Positions 17,923 to 27,168 are shown, numbered from the stretch's first letter. The stretch: DNA of 64,000 nt from Onstottus_B arcticum (GCA_038040485.1 JBBPIE010000003.1:248001-312000); one strand, 5' to 3'. Translations and numbers: made by a program. The notes: generated from the letters alone by a model not told the origin.

Positions 17923-19329
17923 TCAGCGCTCGGAGCTTCCCGGAGCGAGCGCTTTGATCACTTCGAGCAATCGCATATGAAAATCGACCGCGGCCTCAAT
18001 CCCCGCGCGGCTGATCTTATCAATCGTGTCGTGATCGGTGTGATAGTAAGGAGGGCCCTGGATTAGACAGAACGAAGGCATCTCGCCGCAGATCACCAGC
18101 AAGTCTCCAATGCACGCGTCTACGGTCTGCGGCGCCGTGGTCATCACCTGGCTGCGAGCAACCAGATCCGCGAGCGCGGATTTCACCTCAGGCCATCCCT
18201 TGCTCCCGAGATAGGCCTGCCGCTGATCGTTGAAGCTCTCGGGCCACCCGGCTGCTTGTGCTTCTTTCCCTCCAAGCGCGTCCGTGTGTTCGATCAGAAT
18301 CGCGTGGGTCAGGCTCGCGTAGCGTCTTGGGTCTCGCGCGCGAAACGCTCGCATGCCCTCCCCGCCGTCGTGATGCGCGGCGAGCCCCACGAACAAGAAA
18401 TCCGCAAGCCGCTTCTCGACTGAAAGCATCGCAATGCGTCGCGCAAGCCCGACCGTCGTCGCGATTCCGCTCGCGTTGTCGTTTGCACCCGAGAAAAAGC
18501 TGTCCAGGTGATTGAAGATCACAACTCGCGAGCGTTGAAGCCCGGGCAATACTCCAACAACATTCAACGCTTCTCGTTGAGTGCGCGGTTCATACTCGAC
18601 ACGCGCTTCGATCGTCGTGTTTCGAGCCGCCGCAAGCAAAGCTCCATCGGCCGCATCGATAACAAAGCACGAAATCGGCCTTCGTTTGTCGGGGTAGGCT
18701 TCGTCGCGCACCGCGTAAGCTTTGTCGATCGGAGCGACTGCTCGCCAGCGGCCCGGCTTCATAGGCAACGAGAAGACCAGCCCCACGGCGCCGGCTTCGA
18801 CCGCGCGCTTGTAAAGATTTCCCTCGCGTACCGAGTTGCGATAAACCGACGCCTGCATCGTCGCCTCGACAAATGCGAACCGCCCGCGAGCCCCCTTCCA
18901 ATCTAATTCGTTCGAGATCGGGTGCACCGGCGCTCGGACGACTCCGTCGGTAAAGCGAGCGTCGAACGGCGTCGGCATCGCGCTGGCGAGATCCCCGGCG
19001 CCCTGCACACTCAGGCTCCATCGAGCAGGTCGATAAGCGGAGAACGCGAACGACTCAAGCTCGGCGCCAACGACATAAGGGTTTAGCTGTTTTGCGAACA
19101 GGCGAGCCGACGCGCGTTCAGCGTCTGAGCCTCCGAGTCGCCCCCAAAGCTGTGCTCGTGAGCGAGTCGCTTCCGCAAGCTGGACGTGGCCCTTTGCGAT
19201 TTCGAGAAGGTCCGGGTCATCGGCGAGCACACCCCGAGGAGGCTTGCTAGCGCCCACGGCCCTCGACCCTGCGGCCGCGGATGCCAGCGCTGCGCTTAGC
19301 GACTTCTTAAGAAACTCGCGTCGCTTCAT
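17923..19329 (-). CDS. Tat-exported M28 family aminopeptidase-like protein
   Basis: About 468 residues starting at MKRREFLKKSLSAALASAAAG (twin-arginine-like signal). The longer open frame to 19497 is rejected because it reads through a palindromic repeat. The M28 zinc-peptidase core is at the C-terminal half: FNHLDSFFSGANDNASG carries the first His and the bridging Asp, HHDGGEGMRAF occupies the Glu-Glu region, IEHTDALGG gives an Asp, and YYHTDHDTID the final His. A PA-like domain (VGLVFSLP region) is probably inserted before the catalytic domain, as in many M28 enzymes. Likely removes N-terminal residues from extracellular peptides. Confidence 0.83.
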   Translation of the reverse strand: MKRREFLKKSLSAALASAAAGSRAVGASKPPRGVLADDPDLLEIAKGHVQLAEATRSRAQLWGRLGGSDAERASARLFAKQLNPYVVGAELESFAFSAYRPARWSLSVQGAGDLASAMPTPFDARFTDGVVRAPVHPISNELDWKGARGRFAFVEATMQASVYRNSVREGNLYKRAVEAGAVGLVFSLPMKPGRWRAVAPIDKAYAVRDEAYPDKRRPISCFVIDAADGALLAAARNTTIEARVEYEPRTQREALNVVGVLPGLQRSRVVIFNHLDSFFSGANDNASGIATTVGLARRIAMLSVEKRLADFLFVGLAAHHDGGEGMRAFRARDPRRYASLTHAILIEHTDALGGKEAQAAGWPESFNDQRQAYLGSKGWPEVKSALADLVARSQVMTTAPQTVDACIGDLLVICGEMPSFCLIQGPPYYHTDHDTIDKISRAGIEAAVDFHMRLLEVIKALAPGSSER

Positions 19330-19361
19330 CTGTGTTAATCGCTCCAGAGTCAAAAGGAACC

Positions 19362-19450
19362 TGTATGGGCGGTCCTCCGTGGCCGCCCCTCGACGATTCA
19401 CCGAAAGACAAGGTTTCGAGGAGGGGCGGCCCCGAAGCGCCACCCATACA
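19362..19450. repeat. Long imperfect palindrome (TGTATGGGCGG type)
   Basis: Left arm 19362-19392 (begins TGTATGGGCGG, ends GCCGCCCCTCG) pairs imperfectly with right arm 19417-19450. Size, outer TGTA(T/A)GGGCG sequence and inner CGCCCCT match the element at 12092-12179. It sits just upstream of the M28 start codon, so it is in that gene's 5' leader or promoter region. Confidence 0.75.
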
Positions 19451-19567
19451 TGATCGTTCGCGCCCAGATAATACCGCCTTGATCGCAGCCTGACCATCCG
19501 TTAACGTGTACGTGCTGCTCTAATCTGATCCCTAATGGTCAATAGTCCGAAAAGCCGGAGTTTATCA

Positions 19568-20887
19568 ATGAAGCGATCTACTGCGGCGGCGCTCTTGCTG
19601 CTCTCGCTCTTGCCATTCACAACCAGTGCGCAGAGCTTCGATATCAAGACACACACGCTCAAGAACGGAATGAAAATCCTCGTGCAAGAGGACCATTCCA
19701 TCCCGAACGCTGCTATGTACATCTTCTATCGCGTGGGCTCGCGCAACGAGCGCCCGGGCACGACCGGCATATCGCACTTCTTCGAACACATGATGTTCAA
19801 CGGCGCAAAGAAGTACGGGCCGGGCCAGTTCGACCGAGTCATGGAAGCAGCCGGCGGACGCAACAACGCCTACACCAGCTACGACGTGACCGCTTATCAA
19901 GACTGGTTCCCGAGCTCGGCGCTCGAGTTGATCTACGACCTGGAAGCCGATCGCATTCGCGACCTCAGCTTCGATCCCAAGATAATCGAATCCGAACGCG
20001 GCGTCGTTGCATCCGAGCGGCGAACCTCGGTCGATTCGAACAACTTCGGCATTCTGGACGAGCAGCTTTGGGCGGGCGCGTTCACCGCCCATCCTTACCA
20101 GTGGCCGGTGATCGGATGGATGGTGGATATCGAGAACTGGACGATGGCGGATCTGAAACGTCACTTCGAGATGGGTTATTCGCCTTCGAACGCAACGATG
20201 ATAGTGGCTGGCGATGTGAAGGCCGATGACGTCTTCAAGCTCGCCGAGAAATACATCGAGCCAATCCCTTCGCACGATCCGCCTGCAAAGGTCACCACGC
20301 AAGAACCGGCACAGTTGGGCGAACGGCGAGTGGTCGTGAAGAAGTTCGCGCAGTTGCCGATTTTGATGATCGGCTATCACGTGCCCCAGACTTCAAGTCC
20401 CGATTACTATGCGCTTCAGGTGCTGCAGACGATTTTGTTCAGCGGTCAAAGCTCGCGGATGTACCAGCGCGTCGTCGACAAAGATCAGCTTGCGATCGCG
20501 ATCGACGGCAGTTTTGAGTTCGCGATTGACCCGACGCTGTTCAAGATCACCGCTCAGCCGAAAGAGGGTGTTAAGCCCGATGCCATCGAGAGTGCGGTCT
20601 ACAGCGAGTTGGAGAGAGTCAAAACGCAGCCGGTTTCGGATCAGGAACTCGACAAAGCCAAGAACATACTGATTGCGGCGTTCTACCGGCAGATGAAGAC
20701 GATCGACGGTCGAGCGAACACGCTTGGCACGTTCGAGGTTTTCTTTGGGGACTACAACAAGCTGTTCAGCGCTGCCGCGGATTACGCCAAAGTCACCAAG
20801 GCCGACGTGCAGCGAATCGCTCAGAAGTACTTCGGTGAGAAGAACCGCACGGTCGCGATGCTTGTGCCTGAGGCGGAGGGTAAGTAG
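19568..20887 (+). CDS. Secreted M16 family zinc peptidase, catalytic subunit
   Basis: About 439 residues from ATG 19568 (CGGAG upstream), with a signal peptide MKRSTAAALLLLSLLPFTTS. The inverted zinc motif HFFEH is at residues 70-74, inside the usual TTGISHFFEHMMFNG block, and the downstream acidic region ESERGVVASERR supplies the third ligand. This is a single M16 A+B half (about 440 residues), like the PqqL/YmxG type rather than full insulysin. The next gene, 30 bases downstream, encodes a matching half without the zinc motif, so the pair probably forms the clamshell protease as a heterodimer in the periplasm. Confidence 0.93.
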   Translation: MKRSTAAALLLLSLLPFTTSAQSFDIKTHTLKNGMKILVQEDHSIPNAAMYIFYRVGSRNERPGTTGISHFFEHMMFNGAKKYGPGQFDRVMEAAGGRNNAYTSYDVTAYQDWFPSSALELIYDLEADRIRDLSFDPKIIESERGVVASERRTSVDSNNFGILDEQLWAGAFTAHPYQWPVIGWMVDIENWTMADLKRHFEMGYSPSNATMIVAGDVKADDVFKLAEKYIEPIPSHDPPAKVTTQEPAQLGERRVVVKKFAQLPILMIGYHVPQTSSPDYYALQVLQTILFSGQSSRMYQRVVDKDQLAIAIDGSFEFAIDPTLFKITAQPKEGVKPDAIESAVYSELERVKTQPVSDQELDKAKNILIAAFYRQMKTIDGRANTLGTFEVFFGDYNKLFSAAADYAKVTKADVQRIAQKYFGEKNRTVAMLVPEAEGK

Positions 20888-20917
20888 TAGTCCGTAGTTC
20901 GTAGTAACAAGGGCGAC

Positions 20918-22318
20918 ATGAGACGATTTTTCGTTTTTGCATTGATAGCATTGCTCGCTGTCTCGGCTGTTGGGCCGGCCGGAGCCGCGGACGGCGCGTT
21001 GAAGGTGCCGCCGTTCAAGAAAGTGGTGCTCAACAACGGCCTCACGCTATTGCTCATGGAGCAGCATGAGGTCCCGATCATCAGCCTCAACTTCATCGTC
21101 CAGTCTGGCTCGGTCGCGGACCCGGTGGGGAAAGAAGGCACGGCTTCGGCAACCGCGGCGCTCCTTCGCAAAGGCACGAAGTCTCGCACGGCCGATCAGA
21201 TCTCGAACGAACTCGATTTCGTCGGGGGACAACTCGACTCTGATGCGACGTTTGATTATTCAAGCGGAACCGCCGAGTTTGTGAAGAAGGACATCGCCAA
21301 AGGACTCGATCTGCTTGCCGACATCTTGCTTAACCCGACGTTCCCTCAAGACGAAGTCACCAAGCTGTTGAAGCAACGCATCGACGAAATCAAGGCCGCC
21401 AAAGACGAAGCCCAGGCAGTGATCGGCAACTACTTCCGGGCATATCTCTACGTGCGTCATCCGTACGGCCGGCCGGCGAACGGCGACGAGAAGTCCATCG
21501 CCGCAATCACCCGCGCCGACGTCTTGAACTTCTATCAAACCTACTATTCACCGCGGAACACAATCCTTTCGGTAGTGGGAGACTTTGAAACCGCCGCGAT
21601 GGAACAGACGCTCAGGGGCAGGTTCGGGGACTGGAAAGGTCCAGTCCCGGAGAAGCGGAAGCCGCTTCTCGCCGCGCAGGCAGTCGCAGGCAAGAAGCTG
21701 CTGCTGGTTGACAAGCCCGACTCTACGCAGACCTTTTTTCAGATCGGCAACCTCGGCATCGCGCGCACGAATCCCGACCGCGTCTTTATTCAAGTGGTCA
21801 ACACGCTGTTCGGCGGGCGGTTCACCTCGATGCTCAACACTGAGCTTCGCATCAAGACAGGACTGACCTACGGCGCGCGCTCCTCGTTCATCCAGCATCA
21901 GAACCCCGGTCCGTTTGTGATCTCGACCTACACGCGAAACGAGACAACTGAGAAGGCGATCGATATGACGATCGAGATCCTCAAGCGCCTTCACGAGAAG
22001 GGTGTTACGGAAGAGGATCTCAAGTCCGCGAAGACTTACTTGAAGGGGCAATTCCCGCCGACCATCGAGACCAGCGATCAGCTTGCAGACCTGCTCGCTC
22101 AGCTTGAGTTCTACGGTTTGGACGCAAGCGACGTGAACGGCTACTACGCGAAGATCGACTCGATGACGATGGCTGACGCGCGGCGCGTTATCAACCAGTA
22201 CTTCCCGATGGAGAACCTGGTGTTCGTGTTAATCGGCAAGGCCGCCGAGATCGAGCCTATCGCCCGGAAATACGCGCCGACGATTGATAAGAAAGCGATA
22301 AGCCAGCCCGGATTCTAG
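20918..22318 (+). CDS. Secreted M16 family protein, non-catalytic partner
   Basis: A 466-residue protein with signal peptide MRRFFVFALIALLAVSAVG. It aligns to M16 peptidases throughout (VVLNNGLTLLLMEQHEVPI, YFRAYLYVRHPYGRPANGDE, late GLTYGARSSF), but where the active subunit has HFFEH it reads TASATAALLRKG, so it cannot bind catalytic zinc. Family knowledge: such subunits supply substrate-binding surface, including the conserved R/Y element. Immediately downstream of the catalytic gene, same strand. Confidence 0.92.
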   Translation: MRRFFVFALIALLAVSAVGPAGAADGALKVPPFKKVVLNNGLTLLLMEQHEVPIISLNFIVQSGSVADPVGKEGTASATAALLRKGTKSRTADQISNELDFVGGQLDSDATFDYSSGTAEFVKKDIAKGLDLLADILLNPTFPQDEVTKLLKQRIDEIKAAKDEAQAVIGNYFRAYLYVRHPYGRPANGDEKSIAAITRADVLNFYQTYYSPRNTILSVVGDFETAAMEQTLRGRFGDWKGPVPEKRKPLLAAQAVAGKKLLLVDKPDSTQTFFQIGNLGIARTNPDRVFIQVVNTLFGGRFTSMLNTELRIKTGLTYGARSSFIQHQNPGPFVISTYTRNETTEKAIDMTIEILKRLHEKGVTEEDLKSAKTYLKGQFPPTIETSDQLADLLAQLEFYGLDASDVNGYYAKIDSMTMADARRVINQYFPMENLVFVLIGKAAEIEPIARKYAPTIDKKAISQPGF

Positions 22319-22336
22319 TGATGAGTCGGCACCGCC

Positions 22337-23140
22337 ATGCTAACTTGCCTGAAACTTCCTCTCACCTTCGAGCCCGAGGGGTTGCGGTCTGACCTGGATA
22401 GCGTCTTGCCCGGCGAGTGGGTGCGGCACTTCAACGACCGTTACTACGAAGGCGACTGGAGCGGCGTCGCGCTGCGGGCGGTGACGGGCGCTTCGGGGCA
22501 GCTCTACTCGGACCCGACGACTACTGAATCACTCACCGATACTCCCGTGCTGGCGCGAAGTCCCGGGCTTCTGCGCGCGCTTGCGGCGCTTCAGTGCCCG
22601 GTGAAGTCCGCGCGGCTTCTTAAGCTTGGTCCCGGCGCCCGCATCCTCGAGCACCGCGACTACAACCTTAGCCTCGAAGACGGCGAGGTCAGGCTGCACG
22701 TTCCAATCACCACTGACTCGCGAGTCGAGTTTTACCTCAACGGCGAACAGGTTGTTATGCTGGCCGGTGAGTGCTGGTACATCAACGCCAACCTGCCGCA
22801 CAAGGTCGAGAACCACAGCGACATGGACCGAGTGCATCTGGTCATCGACTGCGTGGTTGATGACTGGCTGCGGTCGCTTGTGGCTTCAGTCAGCCCGCGG
22901 ATCGAAGAGCCAACCCCGCTCATCGAAAGACCCTCATCTCCGGAAGCTCTCGAGGGATTCTGCAGCCTGGTCTTCGAGGATGTTGGTCTTCAGCAACGGC
23001 TCAGACAAGTGTCGGACAAGGGGCTGTTCACGGAGTTGGTTGTGAGGCTCGGCGAAGAGCGCGGCTACCACTTTAACCGCCAGGACGTCGCGGAAACGCT
23101 TCGAGCAAAGCGGCACGCATGGATCGCGAGGTGGGTGTGA
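22337..23140 (+). CDS. Aspartyl/asparaginyl beta-hydroxylase with C-terminal Nif11-like domain
   Basis: A 267-residue protein. Residues ~1-185 match the Asp/Asn beta-hydroxylase family (Fe(II)/2-oxoglutarate oxygenases). LGPGARILEHRDYNL holds an iron His, LPHKVENHSD the second His, and RVHLVIDCVV the 2-oxoglutarate-binding Arg. Residues ~200-255 (SPEALEGFCSLVFEDVGL... through GEERGYHFNRQDVAETL) follow the Nif11-like pattern usually found as leader sequence in RiPP precursors. A hydroxylase with a Nif11-like tail suggests the tail binds a peptide-modifying partner or positions a substrate (inference). The next gene, a sulfotransferase-like protein, overlaps by 22 bases, so the two are translationally linked. 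Confidence 0.85.
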   Translation: MLTCLKLPLTFEPEGLRSDLDSVLPGEWVRHFNDRYYEGDWSGVALRAVTGASGQLYSDPTTTESLTDTPVLARSPGLLRALAALQCPVKSARLLKLGPGARILEHRDYNLSLEDGEVRLHVPITTDSRVEFYLNGEQVVMLAGECWYINANLPHKVENHSDMDRVHLVIDCVVDDWLRSLVASVSPRIEEPTPLIERPSSPEALEGFCSLVFEDVGLQQRLRQVSDKGLFTELVVRLGEERGYHFNRQDVAETLRAKRHAWIARWV

Positions 23141-24153
23141 ACGTGAACGCGAATCAACTCGCCGGCTGGGTTCCGATTCGGCTCTACTGGAATGGGGGCA
23201 TGCCGTTTGTGGACTGGTGCTGGGTTGGAACGAGGCGATTCACTGATCCGTTCTTCGATCATACGATCAACGAATGTATGCGGCTCCCGTTCAGCGTGCT
23301 CTTTCGGCCGCAAACGCCAATCGAAATGCTTCGGGAGCGGCACAAGCTAATGCCGGGGTTGGAGCCTCGAGGATTCATCTTTCACATGTCTCGCTGCGGC
23401 TCGACGCTGGTGTCGCAAATGCTCGCGGCGCTCGAGGGAAGCGTGGTGCTCTCGGAAGCAGGCCCGGTCGACGCTGTGCTTCGCGCGCAGTTTCGAAACC
23501 CGTCTCTGGGCGATCCGCAGCGCGCCGAGTGGCTGCGATGGATGGTCAGCGCCATCAGCCAGCGCAGACGAGGAGACGAGACTCATCTGTTCATCAAGTT
23601 CGACAGTTGGAGCACGCTGGAATTGCCGCTCATCCATCGAGCTTATCCAGGCGTGCCATGGATATTTGTGTATCGGGATCCCGTTGAGGTACTGGTCTCA
23701 CAACTGGGGAAACGAGGCGCGCACATGATGCCTGGCACGATCGAGCCCGCGCTCTTCGGAATGAATCTCGCGGAGGCCTTCTCGATGCAATCGGAGGAGT
23801 ACTGCGCCAGGGTCCTTGCGCTGACGTGCGAAGCTGCGTTGCGGCATCACGAGAGTTGCCCGGGATTGATGGTCAACTATGAGCAATTGCCGGACGTCGT
23901 TTCGACTGAGCTGGCCGGCTTTTTTGGCGTCGAAGTTTCGGACTCGATATTGGAAGCGTTCGCGAGGGTGGCCAGGCTCGATGCCAAGAACCCGTCGGTT
24001 GCATTTGAAAGCGACTCGCAATCGAAGCAGGGCGCCGCGAGCGAGGCGGCGCGGCAAGCGGCCGAGCGATGGCTCGCCCCGCTCTATGAGCGGCTCGAAG
24101 CGGTCCGGCTTGGGAATCCCGCAAGGCAATCCCAACGGGATTGGAACTGGTAG
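23119..24153 (+). CDS. Sulfotransferase-like P-loop protein
   Basis: A 344-residue cytosolic protein. GFIFHMSRCGSTLVSQML (about residues 86-103) is the PAPS-binding 5'-phosphosulfate loop in the variant seen in large bacterial sulfotransferase families. IFVYRDPVEVLVSQLGK (about 183-199) is the 3'-phosphate site with the Arg-Asp-Pro motif. The N-terminal ~80 residues (WVPIRLYWNGGMPFVDWCW) are extra. It overlaps the hydroxylase gene by 22 bases and probably acts on the same substrate, hydroxylation creating the acceptor for transfer (inference). Its last codons lie on the first palindrome of the following repeat cluster, so the C-terminus may have been rewritten by repeat insertion. Confidence 0.8.
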   Translation: MDREVGVNVNANQLAGWVPIRLYWNGGMPFVDWCWVGTRRFTDPFFDHTINECMRLPFSVLFRPQTPIEMLRERHKLMPGLEPRGFIFHMSRCGSTLVSQMLAALEGSVVLSEAGPVDAVLRAQFRNPSLGDPQRAEWLRWMVSAISQRRRGDETHLFIKFDSWSTLELPLIHRAYPGVPWIFVYRDPVEVLVSQLGKRGAHMMPGTIEPALFGMNLAEAFSMQSEEYCARVLALTCEAALRHHESCPGLMVNYEQLPDVVSTELAGFFGVEVSDSILEAFARVARLDAKNPSVAFESDSQSKQGAASEAARQAAERWLAPLYERLEAVRLGNPARQSQRDWNW

Positions 24154-24408
24154 CCCAAGGTTGCCGTACTCGGCTACCTTGGGACACTGTATCGCGTTGG
24201 TTCCCAACCCCAACGGGGTTGCGCCTCTGGATGTTGAACAACGAACATGGCGAAGCTGTGTAACTGCTATCGTAGGCCACAACCCCTTCAGGGTTGGCAT
24301 CAACGACCGCGGGCTCGGCACGCCACCGTCACCCAGGGTAGCCGAGTACGGCAACCCTGGGCTAAGGGATGCAACCCCTTTGGGGTTGCTTACCAACCTT
24401 AAAGGTTG
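24127..24408. repeat. Cluster of seven palindromic repeats between sulfotransferase and S46 genes
   Basis: Hairpins at 24127-24143 (CAATCCC/GGGATTG), 24154-24183 (CCCAAGGT...ACCTTGGG with an inner CCG/CGG stem), 24205-24221 (CAACCCC/GGGGTTG), 24280-24296 (CAACCC/GGGTTG), 24332-24361 (CCCAGGGT...ACCCTGGG, inner CCG/CGG), 24371-24389 (GCAACCCC/GGGGTTGC) and 24394-24408 (CAACCTT/AAGGTTG). The 24154 and 24332 elements are inverted copies that differ only by paired changes in the stem. Confidence 0.88.
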
Positions 24409-24415
24409 ATCAACA

Positions 24416-26530
24416 ATGAAAAAACTCACAGTCATCGCGACACTACTCGCATTCGCAATTCAACCGCTCGCACTCTCCGCCGACGAAGGCATGTGGACTT
24501 TCGACAATCCTCCGCGCAAGCAGTGGAAAGAGCGCTACAACTTCGAACCGAGCGATGCCTGGATCGAGCACGTGAGGCTCGCGTCGGTGCGGCTCAACGA
24601 CGGCGGATCGGGCTCGTTTGTCTCGCCTGACGGACTGATGGTCACCAACCAGCACGTCGCAAGCGGCCAGCTTCAGAAAGTCTCGAGTAAAGAAAAGGAC
24701 TACACAAAAGAAGGCTTCTACGCTCGAACGAACGATGAAGAATTAAAGTGTCCCGATCTCGAATGCAACGTGCTGGTCTCCTACGAAGACGTGACGGCTC
24801 GTGTGCAATCGGCGACAAGGCCCGGCGCTTCGGACAAAGAAGCCGGCGAGCAACGCAAGGCCGTCACCGCCGCGATCGAAAAAGAAGCGACGGCCGTCAC
24901 CGGCTTGAAATGCGAGGTCGTCTCGCTGTACAGCGGTGGCGAGCACTGGCTGTATCGCTTCAAGAAATACACCGACATTCGCCTGGTCTTCGCGGTCGAA
25001 GAGCAGATTGCGTTTTTCGGCGGCGACAACGACAACTTTACCTACCCGCGTTACGACCTCGACGTAGCTTTCTTCCGCGCCTACGAGAACAACAAACCCG
25101 CGAAGACGCCCCACTACTTCAAATGGTCCGCAGCCGGGCCGGCGGACGGCGAGCTGGTTATCCTTCCCGGCAATCCGGGCTCGACGGCGCGGCTCCTGAC
25201 ACTCGCGCAGATTCAGTTTCAGCGCGATGTCGGCAATCCGCTTCAGAAGCAGGTGTGGACTTCGCGTCGCGACGCACTCGCCCGCTACGCCGAGCGCGGC
25301 GCCGAACAAGCGCGGCAAGCAGGCGGCGCCACACGCTCGCTCAACAACTCGCTCAAGCGGCTGGTCGGTCAGCAGGAAGGCTTGATGAACCCGCGAATGA
25401 TGTCGAAGAAAGAGACTGAAGAGAAAGCTTTGCGTGACGCGGTTGCGGGGCGAGCAGATCTTCAAAAGGCATATGGGGAAGCGTGGGACCAGATAGGTTC
25501 GGCCTATCGCAGTTATCCTCAGATGGCTGCGCGCGTTGCGTTCTCGACGCTCACGCCGTTGCGCGTTGATCAGTTCAGCACGCCATTCGGAAATCCTGTC
25601 TCCCGCCTGGCCACATATGCGGCCGCGATCGTTCGGTACGTCGAAGAGACTCGCAAGCCGAACAACCAGCGCTACGACGAGTTTCGAGACTCGAACCTGG
25701 AATCGTTCCGCTTCAGCCTTCTGTCGCGCGCTCCGGTCTCCTCCGAAATGGACGAGCACCTGCTTGCGGCATGGCTCGAAGAAGCTCAGAAGACTCTGTC
25801 TGCCAGCGACCCGTTTGTGCGAGCGGCGCTCGGAGGCTCGACTCCCGCGGCGGCAGCAAAGCGTGCGGTGAGTGGGAGCAGGCTTGCAGATGTCGAAGCG
25901 CGAAAAGCATTGATCGAAGGAGGCGCCGACGCGGTCGCAAAATCAGACGATCCGATGATCGTTCTCGCGCGCAACGTTGAACCGATAACGCGCGAGTTGC
26001 GCGTGTGGCTCGAGCAGAAGATTCAAGGCGTGGAGACAAGCGCCGGGGAGAAGATCGCTAAAGCTCGATTCGCGGTTTACGGCAAGAGCTTGCCGCCGGA
26101 TGCGAACTTCAACCTGCGGATCAGCTACGGCCGCGTGTCGGGCTACGAAGAAGACACGACGCTTGTGCCGCACAAGACGACGTTCTTCGGCTTGTACGAT
26201 CGCGCACGGAGCTTCGACGAGAAGCCGCCTTACGATCTGCCGCGGCGATACCGCGAAGGCAAAGACAAGCTGGAGCTTGCGACTCCGTTGAACTTCGTTT
26301 ACACGGCGGACACGATCGGCGGGAACTCGGGGAGCCCGGTGATCAACCGCAACGCGGAGATAGTCGGATTGAACTTCGACAGCAACATACAGAAGCTTCC
26401 GAATCGCTACTGGTACGTTGACGAGGCGGAAGGCGGACGCGCCATCGGAGTTCACAGCGCAGCGATCATCGAGGCGCTGAAGAAACTCTACGGAGCCGAG
26501 AAGCTTGTGAAGGAGATTCTTGGCCAGTAG
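24416..26530 (+). CDS. S46 family dipeptidyl-peptidase (DPP7/DPP11-like)
   Basis: A 704-residue secreted serine peptidase (signal [22 protein letters not shown]) that removes dipeptides from peptide N-termini in the periplasm. Chymotrypsin-like triad: His80 in VTNQHVAS (the family usually has TNHH), Asp in the [13 protein letters not shown] region, and Ser638 in GGNSGSPV. Length fits S46. Eighteen residues after the catalytic Ser is Ser656 (LNFDSN); the same spacing leads to Gly in DPP7 and Arg in DPP11, where this residue sets P1 preference, so specificity here may differ from both. Starts directly after the palindrome cluster. Confidence 0.93.
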   Translation: MKKLTVIATLLAFAIQPLALSADEGMWTFDNPPRKQWKERYNFEPSDAWIEHVRLASVRLNDGGSGSFVSPDGLMVTNQHVASGQLQKVSSKEKDYTKEGFYARTNDEELKCPDLECNVLVSYEDVTARVQSATRPGASDKEAGEQRKAVTAAIEKEATAVTGLKCEVVSLYSGGEHWLYRFKKYTDIRLVFAVEEQIAFFGGDNDNFTYPRYDLDVAFFRAYENNKPAKTPHYFKWSAAGPADGELVILPGNPGSTARLLTLAQIQFQRDVGNPLQKQVWTSRRDALARYAERGAEQARQAGGATRSLNNSLKRLVGQQEGLMNPRMMSKKETEEKALRDAVAGRADLQKAYGEAWDQIGSAYRSYPQMAARVAFSTLTPLRVDQFSTPFGNPVSRLATYAAAIVRYVEETRKPNNQRYDEFRDSNLESFRFSLLSRAPVSSEMDEHLLAAWLEEAQKTLSASDPFVRAALGGSTPAAAAKRAVSGSRLADVEARKALIEGGADAVAKSDDPMIVLARNVEPITRELRVWLEQKIQGVETSAGEKIAKARFAVYGKSLPPDANFNLRISYGRVSGYEEDTTLVPHKTTFFGLYDRARSFDEKPPYDLPRRYREGKDKLELATPLNFVYTADTIGGNSGSPVINRNAEIVGLNFDSNIQKLPNRYWYVDEAEGGRAIGVHSAAIIEALKKLYGAEKLVKEILGQ

Positions 26531-26592
26531 CAGCCTGCCAAAGCGCGGAAACCGTGTTATGTTCGAGGTGCCGCTGACGGAGGATCAAGTCG

Positions 26593-26835
26593 ATGGCTGT
26601 AGCGTCAATTGAAGAGCGCGTTGCGGTGCTGGAAGTTGAAGTTGCACGCTTGAAGCAACAGATTGAGGCCGTGACCAAACCATCTGGTCCGTGGTGGCAA
26701 GAAATCTACGGAACATTTGCGGACGATCCGCTTCACGAGGAGGCGATGCGGTCGGGGCGCGAGTATCGAGAATCGCTGCGTCCCAAGGCACACAAACGGC
26801 CAACCAAGCAATCACCCAAACGAAAGCAGCGATGA
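26593..26835 (+). CDS. Antitoxin-like coiled-coil protein, orphan copy
   Basis: An 80-residue protein with an N-terminal heptad-type helix (IEERVAVLEVEVARLKQQIE), a WWQEIYGTFADDPLHEEAMR core and a Lys/Arg-rich tail. It is a paralogue of the protein at 26913-27167, which precedes an intact vapC. The leaders are also alike (CGGAGGATCAA followed by GTCATGGC or GTCGATGGC), so the duplication included the ribosome site. The expected toxin is missing: only a short vapC-like remnant follows at 26837. It could still neutralise the neighbouring VapC or regulate the locus. Confidence 0.75.
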   Translation: MAVASIEERVAVLEVEVARLKQQIEAVTKPSGPWWQEIYGTFADDPLHEEAMRSGREYRESLRPKAHKRPTKQSPKRKQR

Positions 26836-26836
26836 G

Positions 26837-26895
26837 ATGCTCGTCTTACCTTTGAAGAGCAAGCACGCGGATCGTTGTCGGTTCTGGCTCCATAA
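26837..26895 (+). pseudogene. Remnant of a vapC toxin gene
   Basis: An ATG one base after the orphan antitoxin's stop, the same spacing as antitoxin to vapC at 27167/27169, opens MLVL, similar to MYIL of the intact VapC. About 10 bases on, in another frame, the sequence reads TFEEQARG (26848-26871) and ends at TAA 26893; intact VapC has TFEEQMRG, which includes the active-site Glu. This fits a toxin gene reduced by an internal deletion and frameshift. The match is short, so confidence is moderate. Confidence 0.5.
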
Positions 26896-26912
26896 ACGGA
26901 GGATCAAAAGTC

Positions 26913-27167
26913 ATGGCGGTACCAGGAATTGAGCACCGCGTTGAGGCGTTGGAAGCCGACATGGCGCGAGTGAAAGAGCAATTGGAGAAAGCTGTCCCCT
27001 CACAGGGAGACTGGCTGGATGAAATCTATGGCGCCTTCGCGGATGATCCTCACTTCGAGGAAGCTATGCGGCTTGGAAGAGAGTACCGGGAATCACTGCG
27101 TCCCGCAGCATCTCGGAAACCTGCCCGCAAAGCGGCGAAAAAAGTGGTAAAGGGGCGCCGGCGTTGA
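26913..27167 (+). CDS. Antitoxin of a VapBC-type module
   Basis: An 84-residue protein. Layout matches the upstream copy: N-terminal heptad helix (IEHRVEALEADMARVKEQLE), then WLDEIYGAFADDPHFEEAMRLGREYRESLRP, then a basic tail (KPARKAAKKVVKGRRR). I do not see a standard VapB DNA-binding domain; antitoxins of this coiled-coil type pair with PIN toxins in Cyanobacteria and Acidobacteriota. CGGAGG is placed well upstream of the ATG. One base separates its stop from vapC, implying translational coupling. Confidence 0.82.
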   Translation: MAVPGIEHRVEALEADMARVKEQLEKAVPSQGDWLDEIYGAFADDPHFEEAMRLGREYRESLRPAASRKPARKAAKKVVKGRRR

Positions 27168-27168
27168 A

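Noticed and set aside
24127..24408. tRNA or riboswitch
   Set aside because: No cloverleaf or aptamer-like core; simple hairpins with family-wide palindromic structure fit REP elements better.
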